DNA of 64,000 nucleotides from Chelydra serpentina (taxonomy: Eukaryota > Chordata > Testudines > Chelydridae): NCBI GenBank assembly GCA_037349315.1, contig JBAIAC010000008.1, forward strand, positions 120,712,001 through 120,776,000. The letters run 5' to 3'. This document shows positions 1 through 10,382 of the stretch, in pieces. Position numbers and translations under genes: made by a program. Each line of letters opens with the position of its first letter. Positions within the stretch are counted from its first letter, which is position 1. The notes below the pieces were generated by a model. That model worked only from the letters and a program-made list of their open reading frames with translations. It did not search any database and had not been told where the DNA came from.

Positions 1-225
1 TGTCTTGGGATAAATGGGACTTTAAATGTACTCTCAAAAGCAAACAATTTTGCAGGCAGTTATTTAGCATAATGTGATTAATACAATTAAAAAGCTGCTA
101 TGGGCAGGATCATACCAGAGTTATGTTTAGACTTACTTTGCTGGTAGTGGAGGTATATTTAAATGGTTGCTTTTCTTAGAACTAGAAAGGCTTAAGAGTT
201 CCTGGAGTGCGGTAACGCTGCTCAT

Positions 226-310
226 CAGGGAAGGCAGTAGGTTGTATAGTTATCTCCTGATTGGGGCAAAATCACTACCCTGAAACCACACAACCTACTA
301 CCTCACCCTG
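226..310 (-). ncRNA. MIRLET7B: let-7b microRNA precursor hairpin
   Basis: Read on the minus strand this is a stem-loop of about 85 nt. The 5' arm (284-305) gives the 22-nt mature let-7b, beginning TGAGGTAGTAGG and identical over all 22 bases to the conserved vertebrate sequence. The 3' arm (228-249) matches the known let-7b-3p strand. The two arms pair across a loop at about 250-283, and the loop differs from human in several positions, as is usual. Known role: after Drosha and Dicer processing, let-7b loads into Argonaute and represses mRNAs of growth and developmental-timing genes; precursors of this family are bound by LIN28. The second let-7 hairpin 2.45 kb upstream on the same strand supports the let-7a-3/let-7b cluster assignment. 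Confidence 0.97.
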
Positions 311-1020
311 CTAGAGCATCAGTAAGTTCTTTTGAAGAAGGTTAGCAATTCAGTGGCCTTTGCTTCCACAATTCCCAAGCAGAAATCTCTTGTGCCCTAA
401 TAGTCCATATATCCTTTCTTTGTTACTTATAGAACGAATAGCACACTTGCGAACTTTGCCATCAGTCCTTCCTCAGTTCTTCCTGAGAGTCCCAGTGGAA
501 ATAAGAGTTGCAGTCATTTAGGACTCTTCCTCCCAGTGTAATGTTTGTAACAAGAAAGTAAGATAAATCAGCAATCAACAAACAGAAAAACCTAATCAAT
601 GCTAGCATCATCGCACCTGGGGTGGAACTCAGTTTCCAAAAAGGCATGCTTTCTGCTTTGGATCCATTTCTGCCCTGCCCCTGCCACTTGTGCAAAGTGG
701 GTGCAACCTGCCACCAAGCTCCAATGGTAACATTTTACACGCACTTTTGCACGGGATGTAAATGACTGCACATGGTGCAGGGCAATGGAGAATCAGGCCA
801 TCTATCTTCCAAGCGGTTACTCTTATGGCCTTTTCCCTGAGCACATATGCTAGGGGAAGGGATGCTGAGCTGGACTTAACCTGCTGTTCACTGGAGATCA
901 TATATTACCTCTGCACCCTGTCATACATACTCCCAGTGACTCACTGAAAATAGTGAAAATTCAATTGGTTTTTAACATGAATGACAGACATTGGAGCACT
1001 GTGTGAATGCTAGTCTAGGA
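311..1020. other. No gene recognised
   Basis: Sequence upstream of let-7b on the minus strand. It would lie inside the shared primary transcript if the two let-7 hairpins are co-transcribed. Only short frames are present and I recognise no repeat. Confidence 0.6.
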
Positions 1021-1820
1021 GCAAAAAGAACAGGAGTACATGTGGCACCTTAGGGCTAGTCTACACTAACCCCCCCTGTCGAACTAAGATACGCAACTTC
1101 AGCTACGTTAATAACATAGCTGAAATCGAAGTCTCTTAGTTCGAACTTACCTGTGGTCCACACCTGGCGCGCAGGCTCCCCCGTCGACAGCGCTTACTCC
1201 TCGCGGTGAGCTGGATTACCAGCGTTGACGGGGGAGCACTTCCTGGTTTGATTTATCGCGTCTAGACAAGACGCGATAAATCGAACCCAGAAGATCGATC
1301 CGACGCCTCCGATCCAGGCGGTAAGTGTAGACTAGCCCTTAGAGACTAACACATTTATTTCAGCATAAGCTTTCGTGGGTTACAGTCCCACTTCATCGGA
1401 TGCATAGAATGGAACATACAGTAAGCAGAGATTTATACATTCAGAGAAACATGAAAAGGTGGAAGTACCTATACCAATTCTAAGAGGCTAATTAATTAAG
1501 AGGAACTATTATCAGCAGGGGAAAAAAACTTTTGAAGTGATAATCAAGATGGCCCATTTTGGACAGTTGACACAAAGGTGTGAGGATAGTTAACTAGGGG
1601 AAAGAGATTCAATTAACATAATGATCGAGCCACTCCCAGTTTCTGTTCAAACTTAAGTTAATGGTACCTAGTTTGCATATTAATTCAAGTTCAGCAGCTT
1701 CTCGTTGGAGTCTGTTTTTGACTGTAGCCCACAAAAGCTTATGCTGAAATAAATGTGTTAGTCTCTAAGGTGCCACAAGTACTCCTGTTCTTTTTGCTGA
1801 CACAGACTAACACGGCTGCT
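1021..1820 (-). mobile_element. Inverted-dimer retroelement, Penelope-like candidate, interrupted by a MITE
   Basis: On the minus strand this is a copy of a dispersed element whose 3' part holds a conserved stretch reading cgaaagcttatgctgaaat and tctaaggtgccacaagtac; the same family recurs on the plus strand at 53702-53840 and 12397-12509. A second copy of that 3' end lies at 1729-1820 in the opposite orientation, so the unit has inverted arms (1021-1050 plus 1342-1376 against 1729-1797). Between the arms lies a decayed body of about 350 bp with no open frame. Assignment to the Penelope-like class is inference from the inverted partial-dimer layout; the element may belong elsewhere. It is split by the MITE at 1053-1338. 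Confidence 0.7.
1053..1338. mobile_element. PIF/Harbinger-type MITE nested in the preceding element
   Basis: The termini are inverted repeats: gggctagtctacact at the left end and agtgtagactagccc at the right. Both sides carry the trinucleotide TTA (1050-1052 and 1339-1341), a target duplication typical of PIF/Harbinger elements. Removing the 286-bp insert plus one TTA restores continuity of the host repeat, as seen by comparison with the inverted arm at 1764-1774. The interior has no reading frame and contains smaller palindromes, including one around 1250-1285 centred on tctagaca. Confidence 0.85.
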
Positions 1821-2756
1821 AAGAGTAAGAGTTCAACTGCAGACTCTTACTAAATCCTTTGATGCTGGTGATGGCAGTACAGCCCAGTAAATGGCTGTGA
1901 GATGCATATTAGGGAAACCCAACTTTCAGTATTAAGGGGCTAATATTTTACACTATTCAATTAAAATGTCCTTTCTAAAACGGAATCCTCTTATTAGGTC
2001 ACAGAAGAGAACATTCTTTATAACATGATACTCTGGTAACTGACTCAATGGCCAGTTGCTCTTCCGACACCACGATGTTTGCAACCTTCGACCTCCATCC
2101 TGCAGTGAGCGCCATATAGGTGCAGGTGCTGCCCATGCGGCGCTTGTTCCAATATCAAACTCTAGTAAGCAAACGCTACTAGCTAAAGTATTTTCATACT
2201 TTGCAATCTGACTTGAACTTTAACAAGAATTTCAGCGTGTTCAATGTCGGTGAAAGGTGCTGAAGTGACATTAATAAAAATGAACATCCCTATTTATCTA
2301 TAGATAGGTGTCATACAGGCAGCGGTAGTTCGAACTCCCATAACCATCCAGACAATGTGCTTCAACCATAGCCATATGAGACCTATTACAACCAGGGTTT
2401 CAATACTTCAGTCTCCAAAGGTTAAAACTTAATACGATTAATTCCACAAATGTATTGCTAATGGACAAGTAGAATGTCATACAATCCATACCATAGCTGT
2501 AAAAAGAGCCTGACATCAATCATCTATATAATATGTTTAAACTGATGAGAGAAATTCTAATACAGAATTCCAGTAATTGTTACAGTACCTCATGAAAAAC
2601 TTCTAAGGCATAGAATAACTAAAGCTAGTTTTTGTATTCTATTTGAATCCAGTTGCAAAACTGAAAATGAGGGGACGAAGCCAGGAACCATCCCACTTAA
2701 AGGATTTTTGTTTTATGTTTAGAAGACACATCCAGCGTTGATATTACAGCCACTTC
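1821..2756. other. No gene recognised; between the let-7 hairpins
   Basis: Unique-looking sequence between let-7a and let-7b, probably part of their common primary transcript. No coding frame and no repeat that I recognise. Confidence 0.5.
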
Positions 2757-2832
2757 AGGAAAGACAGTAGATTGTATAGTTATCTGACAGGCAGGGTATA
2801 ACCCTAAAACTATACAACCTACTACCTCACCC
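2757..2832 (-). ncRNA. MIRLET7A3: let-7a microRNA precursor hairpin (probably let-7a-3)
   Basis: On the minus strand the 5' arm (2808-2829) is the 22-nt mature let-7a, beginning TGAGGTAGTAGG and identical to the conserved sequence at every base. The 3' arm (2759-2779) matches let-7a-3p. The hairpin is about 76 nt with a loop at roughly 2786-2805. Mature let-7a is made by several paralogous loci, so the mature sequence alone does not tell which; the neighbouring let-7b hairpin on the same strand is the reason for choosing let-7a-3. Like let-7b it acts through Argonaute on mRNA 3' UTRs and is subject to LIN28 control in vertebrates. It would be transcribed before let-7b. Confidence 0.93.
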
Positions 2833-4089
2833 CAAAGGACAGTCAGACTGATCAGTTGAAACTACAGTAGTCTTCCCAGATAGTTCAACTGCGTGTTGAT
2901 GACCTAGAAGACAAAAAATTCTAGAGAAAAATATTAATGGTTTGGAATTTGAAATAGAATTTGTATCTATTATTCAACATTTTGCTTAACTAGATGCAGT
3001 GTGATGTCTGAAACACATTTAATGGACGTGCAACCCTTAAAGTGATGTCAGAGGCATGAGGAAACAGTATACAGCATTCATTGTTAATAAAAGTCACTTT
3101 TGTTTGTCCAGGTCTGACACAACTACATCTACCAAAACTAATTTTTCCACTTTCAAAAGGCATCATCACTAATATCTAGAATGCTGATGCCGGTTTAGTG
3201 AGCTTGTTTTATAATGCACCTTGATAATCCTTACCAATCTTAATAGGCAACAGATGAGTTTCCCCAATTTACTTTCATAAATACTGAATGGATAAATCCA
3301 TAAGACTGAACCAAGAATTTGTCAAGGCTATTAGGAAATTTTATGGCTCACTTAAACAAATACACTACCCTCCAAAGGATAGTAGCACACTCTGAATCAA
3401 TGGCCAAACTAAACATTCCCCCTGTATTACATATGCTTTGGTTACTGTGACTAGGATAATTGCCACCATAGTATAATTTATTCCTAATCTCACACCTATG
3501 CTAGAGTTTGTGGCAGCTGTTAATTCCCTCCACCATCTGGCCTTACTGAACACAACACCCCTCATTCAGTAAAACTTGGGAGTGGTAGAAATAATTGCGA
3601 TATCAGTCTGAATTCTAGTATAAACACTGCCTTAATAAATAAGATAAACTTTTATAAATATATCCTAATTTAATTACCTTTAATGTCTCCAAAGTATTTT
3701 TTATTAGACAGTAAATTAAGGAAAACAACAGATGATCACATAATAAACTACAAACACTGAAACCCAAAGGTATATTTCAATATAAACCTGGTCTCACCCC
3801 ACAGGCACTCATTCACACTAGGTTTTGTTGGGGATAGTCAAAAGGGTCGTCTTCTTCCAGCACAATCAATATTGGGACCTAAAAAACCCCCCAAACACAT
3901 ACACATCAACTTCACTCCACTGCATATTGAGAGGAGTAGGAGGAGAGAGAGCACACAGAAAAACAGAGAAATCTCATAACAATAAAGGTACATCTTCTCA
4001 TGGAGAATCATGCATAGCAATCACTCTCTCACCCAATATTATGCCAATAATAGCTCAAGGGACAGCCCCACTTTGAAAGAGAGAAAAGA
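2833..4089. other. No gene recognised; upstream flank of let-7a
   Basis: Relative to the minus-strand let-7 transcript this is upstream sequence and could hold host-transcript exons or intron. The longest frames are under 85 codons and none resembles a known protein. Confidence 0.5.
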
Positions 4090-5102
4090 GGCAGAGTGCA
4101 GTGCAAAAAAGGTGTACTTTTTTCGAGGTCTACTTCAATAATGACCGCACTACATCTGAAGCCAGGGGAACGTTGTCTGGGCTTGCCGAGGGAAGGCAGC
4201 AGTGCTTTATGGCGGGGTGGGGGAAGGTCAGAAACTGCTGCAAAAGGTGGTCAGCTTTGCAGAACTGACTCACTCCTTGGGAATGTGAGGTCAAAAGGCT
4301 ATAAAGGAATAAGCTCTGGGTGTTGGAAGCTCTCTCTCCATGCAGCTCCCTCCCGTAGAGGTGGCAAATATTGGGTTGGGTTAGGACCTGCTGTGGGCAT
4401 TGTGCTAAGTGCTCCTTTTTAGGGGGGCTGGGAAACAATTTTTTCCTCGCCACCAGATTAGCTTCGGTGGAGTGAGGTTTTTTCACTTTCCCCATAGCAG
4501 GTATCAGGGAAGACCTTTTCTGGTAAGAAGAAAAGGTGGTAGAATAGATGTCGCAACTTATTATTATTTTTTAATAGAATCTCAGGGTTGGAAGGGACCT
4601 TAGGAGGTCATCTAGTCCAACCCCCTGCTCAAAGCAGGGCCAAGCCCCAATTTTTGCCCCAGATCCCTAAATGTCCCCCTCAAGGATTGAGCACTCAACC
4701 CTGGGTTTAGCAGGCCAATGCTAAAGAGCTATCCGTCCCCCCCTTTTGTAAGGGTGGGGTGGGGTGGATGTTCAGTGCAGGACTTAAAAGGAGGTGCTGG
4801 ATAAAGGAACAGAATGATTGTGGGGGGTTGGGGACGCCTATGATTGTTATGGCAGGGAGCCAACTCCCCCCGTTCTTATAGCCCACCTTAACCCTCCTAC
4901 AAGGGTTGGCTGGGGGACCTAGATAGAAAATGAAGGAGGGCTGGTGAAAGCCCCGGGTAATGATTTGAATAAACGTGGATTTGCCTGCACTGTACACTTT
5001 ATCTGCCAGGTAGTCCCAGACATCTACATAATAAAGTTGCGGCCTGAGTAAAATCCATATCAAGTGTCTCCTGTCCTTCTTTCGGTATAGCTGGACAATA
5101 AA
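4090..5102 (+). repeat. Candidate LTR-like or transcript-derived sequence, split by a SINE
   Basis: About 840 bp, excluding the SINE at 4574-4743, that reads like a transcription unit without a protein: a TATAAA at 4300-4305, then G-rich and pyrimidine-rich stretches, then AATAAA at 4968-4973, 5030-5035 and 5097-5102. This promoter-to-polyadenylation layout would fit a solo LTR, but I found no TG...CA ends with a target duplication, and a processed transcript is an alternative. A 172-codon open frame on the opposite strand (4707-5225) crosses both the SINE and this sequence and is unlikely to be a gene. Confidence 0.35.
4574..4743 (-). mobile_element. tRNA-headed SINE with CR1 tail (tortoise PolIII/SINE type)
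   Basis: On the minus strand the head reads ggatagctct, then the middle with gcctgctaaacccagggt, then the CR1-like 3' half ending in the gaccctgagattctat-type tail. Compared with the copies at 42478 and 47654 the head lacks several bases around the A box (agctcagtgg is shortened to agctctttag), so its internal RNA polymerase III promoter is probably dead. It is inserted into the LTR-like sequence 4090-5102. Confidence 0.9.
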
Positions 5103-6715
5103 TAGGTGATTTGTAATATAGCAGCGACAACCTGAGTCATCAGCTACATCACCTTCAAGAGACAAACAGTTTCTAAAGAGCCACAGAAAGGAAACAAAAT
5201 GCAGATTTCTAACCAAATCAGACAATGTGTTGATCTGTAAAAGCCAATGTTATGTCATCAACTTTAAAGACTATTTCACTGTAGGAGACTGACACCATAT
5301 ATGAAAAAAGGCTGCTGAATACTATGAGTTGCACGCTGTGCATATTTGTTGCATGACGTGTTAACGATGCAATTCTTGATATTCTGACAATTGACCAGGA
5401 GGAGCTATTTTATAACCACAGAGTGCACATACTAAATACACAAATATTTATTTTTTGGTTATTCTTTTAGATAAAGAGATTACAATATTAATATTATAGC
5501 AACTGACCAGAAAAAGGAAATTAAATAAAACATGGCATGTACACTATTTAGAAGCAGTAGCATTATGTATTTCAGTGTTGTATTACTGTAGCTTTGTGTA
5601 CAATAGTGGCAGAGGATGCATTGAAACCAACTGCAAAAAAGTAAGTGGAAAACTCTGAGACTGAAAGCATTATGGCTTAGCAATGCTTTTTAAATCCCTA
5701 AATCCCTTGGGACTGCAGGTTCAAATTTTGGAAAGGCCAACTCAACCATTCAGTCTTCCAAAAGTAAGTTGTGCTCCTGGCAGTCTAGTGTACATCTGTC
5801 TTTCAGGTGATGTGTTGAAATCAATGGTATTTTCTTATCTGTGTGGCAATCAAAGATCCCATAGCACTTTCCCTAAAACTCCACTCCCCACGGTTGTGCA
5901 TTTTGCACCGGCTGTCTATCATCCTTCCACCCAGAGGGAGCGGCACTTCAGTGGTGCTACGTGTATGTGTATTATGTTCACCCACCTCATGCGAAGTGCT
6001 TTCAGATTCAAAATCCCACACTTACATCAATATAAAGTACTATTACTGAGATAGAGAAAAGCTGATTGCATGAATGATTTTAAAGAGATATATGGGAATT
6101 TGTCTTATACCATAAAGAATGAAAGTTAAAAACCATGTAACTTTTAGACGTGGCAATCCTTTGAGCTGGCTGCCCTATTTAAAGCAGTGCAGTGGATCAA
6201 ACAATTTGGCATTTTAAAAAAAGGTATATTCACTTCAAAGTAGTGGAGTAAACTCCCAGGTCTGGAAAGCTTCAGCTTCAGCTCCGAGGCTTTGAGGCTG
6301 ATCCCTGTGACTATAATAGGCTGAATGGAAACCCCATATCTAAGCATTGCTAAATTTGGGGAAAGTTTGGACCCAGATTGATATTTTACAGCTCCAGTCC
6401 CTTTTTATGATGAGACTGCACATATGTATTTTTTCCCTCTATTGAACTTGTGAGTCGTTTGGAAAACAAAAAATGTTTCATGACAATGGTCACAAAAATT
6501 TGATGTGCTCCTTTTTTTAATGGAAAAATATCAAAATTCTGAATGCTTTGACCAGCCGTACTCATGTTCAGTTTATTATCCAGCAGATGTAATTAAACAT
6601 GACTCTGCAAAGCCTCTCCTCTTTGTAGTGGTTAGATACAATATTGCCCTAACACTGTGCTTTCCTGTGTGAATTCATTATGGGGAGGGGGGGAAGGAAG
6701 GGGGAGGAAATTGCT
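5103..6715. other. No gene recognised
   Basis: A+T-rich sequence with only short frames. Stretches around 6255-6420 and 6475-6560 have the look of old repeat fragments, but I could not assign them. Confidence 0.5.
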
Positions 6716-6860
6716 TTATGACTCAGTTTCCCTAACTGTAAAATGGGGAAAATAATACATTACTTAACTATTTTACAGGGATGTTGTGATGATTGTTTGT
6801 AAAGTGCTTTAAAAAGGCAAAGTGCTTTAAAGATGTGTTATATTATGGTTATTAACAGTT
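6716..6860 (+). repeat. Old MIR/L2-like SINE fragment
   Basis: Contains the phrase cagtttccctaactgtaaaatgggg followed within about 60 bases by a gggatgttgtgatgattg block and an aaagtgcttt block, the order seen in the 3' part of MIR/CORE-SINE copies of amniotes. Divergence is high, and no target duplication is visible. Confidence 0.65.
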
Positions 6861-7683
6861 CAAAGCATTCATAGGCAGACAAAAAGCTGAAACTTTAAAA
6901 TGTGCATAAATGTGCAAAACCTTTATTTTAAATTTAAAATGATTATTGTTCTGCTCTTACAAGCTGCTCATGAAATTATTTTAATTGGCTAACCCACCAA
7001 AAGAGGATAATGTTTACAATATTTAGTACCACAAAATGCATATTTATTCTTTCTCTATATCAGGGAAACATGCATATAAAATAACTTTTTGGCAAGAGTT
7101 ACATTTCCAGTTCAACAACTATTTCAAACTAGGAAAAATTACATTGGCATGTGAAGCAATGTTAATAAATATCTCAGTCAGTTTTAAAAAGCTACTGAGC
7201 CAACATAGTTATTCCTGTGATGTAACAGGAACGATGACAGTTTTAAAGTAGGCTTTTTATATAATTCAATGCTTTAATAACGAACGGACTGGGAAAAACA
7301 GAAATGGCCTTTTGTAACTCTAAAGCATCTTCCATCTGAAGAGCTCTATATGATTTACAAATGGGAAGCCTCACAAGGCCCCTAGGAGGAAGGTAAATAC
7401 CACAAGTTTGCGCTTTTGGAAGCTTGGAATATATACGTATAGGAACTAGATGGTTCAAGAGGTTGGTGATAAGGACATTTCCACATGTAGGTTGCTGGTT
7501 TGAATGCTGGACATATTAATGGTCCCCAACATTAGTCAACATTCAAAGTCTATTCAGTGGCTTCTGTGAAATTACTTGGTGGTCTCTGTCCAATGCTTAA
7601 TGGCTATTTAGTTGCCATCACACATGGCACCAATTCATATCCTTTATTGGCAATTTTGGCAGAGAGGCAAAGGACTGAGGGTC
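6861..7683. other. No gene recognised
   Basis: A+T-rich, with two 71-codon frames that resemble nothing known. No clear repeat. Confidence 0.5.
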
Positions 7684-7740
7684 TGATCCAGTGCTTGTTG
7701 AAGTCAATGGAAGGATTCCCACTGGCTTTGGATCAGGACC
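7684..7740. repeat. Short palindromic repeat
   Basis: The ends ctgatccag and ctttggatcag are near-inverted copies around a tgaagtcaatggaaggattcc core. This 'tgaagtcaatggg' palindrome class recurs at 8463-8520, 19250-19315, 34801-34927 and 36416-36493, and is probably a set of very small MITEs. Confidence 0.5.
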
Positions 7741-7969
7741 TAGACAAGACACTAAACTGCTATCTCCCCCTAAGTGGTCCCTTCAGAACAGGGCTGAGGC
7801 AGAATGGTACGACAATGTGAGGAAGACTTTTCCCAAGCTTCCACGTGGGAACGATTTGGTGGAGAGAGGCTACCTGAGTTGTCAATCTGGCAAACTTCAC
7901 CCACAGCAAATTCACTTAGTGTCTTGTAAATATTTTAAAAATGAGTATAATAAAAAAAACCCCACTGCG

Positions 7970-8060
7970 CTCTTACCCTATGAGAAGCAAAAAGTGCTTC
8001 ACAGACATGGTCAAATAAGCCACACAACATCTGTGAGGTAAGCAATGGATCTATAGAGAT
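7970..8060 (-). repeat. Old MIR-like SINE fragment
   Basis: Read in reverse it carries the blocks ctcacagatgttgtgtggc and aagcactttttgct, typical of a MIR 3' region. Weak and diverged. Confidence 0.4.
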
Positions 8061-8462
8061 TACTTCATTCTCCACTGAAATGCAGCTACTTCTGGAGTGG
8101 CAAATAGCAACTGTTTAACAGCATATGGAACACTACATAACAGTTTAGGGCAGGTGGTGAAGAAGAATACCACATCTAACTGAAATTGCAGGAAGGATTA
8201 GTTCGACACAATGGCATTTGACCAGAGCACCAAGTTTAACATCCCTACTCTGAGGAAAATGCTATGGGGCCTTCACTGATGACATATGGTCAGGACATTA
8301 AGTTTTGTGTCTCATCCTAAAGTATGTATGAAATTGTTTTGGACTAGAAAACACAGGAACACAATTCTGCTGGCTAAGAGCCTGATTGGCTTTCCTCACT
8401 GAGAAAAAACTCCCACTGACTTCACTGGGAGTTTTCATGAAGAAACATTGAATATGGTGGGG

Positions 8463-8520
8463 ATCCAAAGTCTACTGAAATCAATGGGAATCTTTCAAGT
8501 GTCTTCAGTAGCTTTGGATC
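8463..8520. repeat. Short palindromic repeat
   Basis: gatccaaagtctactgaa at the left and cttcagtagctttggatc at the right pair as an inverted repeat around a ccaatgg-type core, making a hairpin of about 58 bp. It is followed at 8528-8588 by another imperfect palindrome (agtaaagcacttaagc against gtgttttgctgtactggg). Confidence 0.6.
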
Positions 8521-8883
8521 AGATTTTTAGGCCCCAATACAGTAAAGCACTTAAGCTTTATGCTTGGGATTAGGTGTTTTGCTGTACTGGGATGCTGCCA
8601 TGACCCCTGGACATGCAGGCCTGCAGACGTGAACCCAGGCCTGCAGAATTCATGGGAGCAGCCCCACTCCAACCCTCCACCTGGCAGCCTGCTGACTATG
8701 GCTTACCTGGAACCCACAAAGCCTAGTCCCAGTGTGAGGCTCCATCCTGAAGTCCAATTGGCAGAGCTTTGGAGAAGCTGATTGACTCACTGGCCCTACT
8801 TAAGCCAGCAGCAGGAACAGGAAGTTGTCTGAACAACTGGGCTCCACTCTGCTTCTTCAGATTGATTTCCTGGCATCCCATCT

Positions 8884-9020
8884 CAGCTTGACTCCTGGCA
8901 TCTGACTTGTGGTTCCTGATCTCCAGTTTGTCTCCTGCTTCTGACCTGCCAGTATCCTGACCCAGCTTACGCCCAACTCCTGTCTTGTGACTGTGGACTC
9001 AGGCTCCTAGGTCTGGTTGC
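8884..9020 (+). repeat. Direct repeat copy A flanking the gypsy fragment
   Basis: Shares with 10262-10382, in the same orientation, the blocks ctcctggcatctgact and ttcctgatctccagtttg, and a looser match after them. This may be LTR or 5' leader sequence of the gypsy element. Copy A has about 16 extra bases relative to copy B. Confidence 0.65.
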
Positions 9021-9086
9021 CCATAACCTGGCCATGACAGCTTGTTTGGGCCACAATAACCCTGCGGCACTGAGTCTGGTATAACA

Positions 9087-9500
9087 AGGATGGACCCACC
9101 ACTGCCACCAGTATTGGCTCAACCAGACATGATGCAAGCTTTCATTGTGGAAGCCAACACCTCTAGTATGGTGATTGGGGCCTTCCTCTCCCAAAGGCAT
9201 AGACCTGAGCAAATACTGCACCCTATCAACTGCTACTCAAGGAGGCATACCCTGCTGAGCAAAACTATGAGATCTTGGACGAGGCGTTCCTGGCAATTGA
9301 CTGCCTTCAAAGAGCAGCGACAGTACTTGGAAGGATCCCATCATGCAGTCAAGTGTTTATTGATCATAAGAACCTGGAGTAACCAAGTGAAGGCCCTAAA
9401 CCAACAACTACTCAGGTGGGCCCTATTCTTCTCACTGTTCAACTTTACCATGATCTACCACCCTGGAACTAGTTATGGCAAGGCAGATGCCTTGTCCTGA
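9087..9500 (+). pseudogene. Ty3/gypsy pol remnant: RNase H domain
   Basis: The frame opens near 9090 and shows the RNase H signature of gypsy RT: AFIVEANTSSMVIGAFLSQ (the position that is normally TDAS is eroded), INCYSRR, QYLEG, then LRWALFFSLFNFTMIYHPG and GKADALS at the end. Between the CYSRR and QYLEG blocks (about 9250-9300), and again near 9350-9390, the familiar residues appear in a different frame, so several compensating indels have occurred and the open frame is fortuitous. In a live element this domain removes the RNA strand during reverse transcription. Here it has no intact product. A TGA follows the ADALS block directly. Confidence 0.85.
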
Positions 9501-9689
9501 AGATATGGCTCTGATCCACAAAGGTCCAGTCCAGAACCAGCCCAAATTCTCAAGTCCCATAATTTCCTCACCACCAGGACCTACTCATGCTCATCTGTTT
9601 TGCCTCTGTCTCCAGAATTCCACCCAACAAGTTGGCATTGTCAACCAAGAATCACACAATACCTGGGAGAGGATCATGTTCATAAGAGA

Positions 9690-10165
9690 CCAGATCTATG
9701 TTCTTCCAGGAGTTGGTAAGAGAGGTGACTTTTCAACTATGCCATGACTGCACCCTGGCAGGATACTTAGGGTGATATAAAACCCAATGAGCTATTTATT
9801 CTAGTGGCCCTGTATGTGCCTCATGAGAGCTTCCTGCCAGTGTGCCTGAATCAAAATCCCCACCAGAAACTCTGCTGTCTCCTCAAACCTCTGTATATCC
9901 ACATTTCAGCGCTGAGAGGCCATTTCCTTGGACTCCGTGGTAGAACTACCAGTGGTTTCATGATCATCCTGACAGTGGTAGATCACTTTTCTAAGATGGC
10001 TCCCTTCATTCCCTGTACGGGTTTACTGTCCATGGGGGAAACCAACTGGCTCTGGATAAACAACATAGTCTGTCTTCATGGCCTCCCGGCTCATATCACT
10101 TCTGACCAGCGGTCACAGATTACTGCTTTGGCATGAGTCCTACATTTATTAGGAGTCTACATCAA
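9690..10165 (+). pseudogene. Ty3/gypsy pol remnant: integrase zinc-binding and core
   Basis: At about 9745-9785 one frame reads CHDCTLAGYLG, the second half of the HHCC zinc-binding domain, interrupted by a stop. From 9804 a 110-codon frame carries the integrase core signature VVDHFSKMAPFIPC (about 9978-10019), then LHGLPAHITSD (about 10072-10104), which holds the second catalytic Asp region. A further block, VLHLLGVYIN (about 10137-10166), lies in another frame. The region that should contain the first catalytic Asp is altered, and the domain ends before the catalytic Glu. It is non-functional and marks an old insertion. Confidence 0.8.
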
Positions 10166-10235
10166 TGTTCCCTCTAACTTTTCCCATTTATGAGCGGAAT
10201 AAATTTTGTTATGTGCACCAATATGGAGGTAATGT
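10166..10235. repeat. Dispersed repeat fragment truncating the integrase
   Basis: Sequence with ttccctctaacttttcccat and ttttgttatgtgcaccaata, which I recognise as a common turtle-type dispersed repeat. It abuts the gypsy integrase remnant without a visible target duplication. Confidence 0.45.
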
Positions 10236-10261
10236 GTGGCAGACTGTGTGCCTTGTGCTTC

Positions 10262-10382
10262 CTGCTCCTTCAGCTTGCTCTCCTGGCATCTGACTGGAGT
10301 TCCTGATCTCCAGTTTGGCTGCTGCCTCTGACCCAGCTGACTCATGACTGGACTCTGGTTCCAACTAGGTGTGGCTGGCCAT
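10262..10382 (+). repeat. Direct repeat copy B flanking the gypsy fragment
   Basis: Second copy of the block at 8884-9020, same orientation, ending in ggtgtggctggccataag, which matches ggtctggttgcccataac in copy A. Confidence 0.65.

Larger units (their letters stand above)
8590..10165 (+). mobile_element. Decayed Ty3/gypsy LTR retrotransposon fragment
   Basis: Holds, in the expected order, remnants of the RNase H, integrase zinc-binding and integrase core domains of a gypsy-type pol. Upstream (8590-9080) is non-coding sequence that includes a block (8884-9020) repeated in the same orientation at 10262-10382. These blocks may be pieces of the LTR or leader. Gag, protease and the reverse-transcriptase palm are missing. 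The integrase ends at about 10165, where a different repeat begins. Confidence 0.75.

Noticed and set aside
4707..5225. 172-codon minus-strand open frame
   Set aside because: It crosses the SINE border and the reverse of the LTR-like sequence, has no recognisable domain, and would read antisense to AATAAA-bearing text. Chance frame in repeats.
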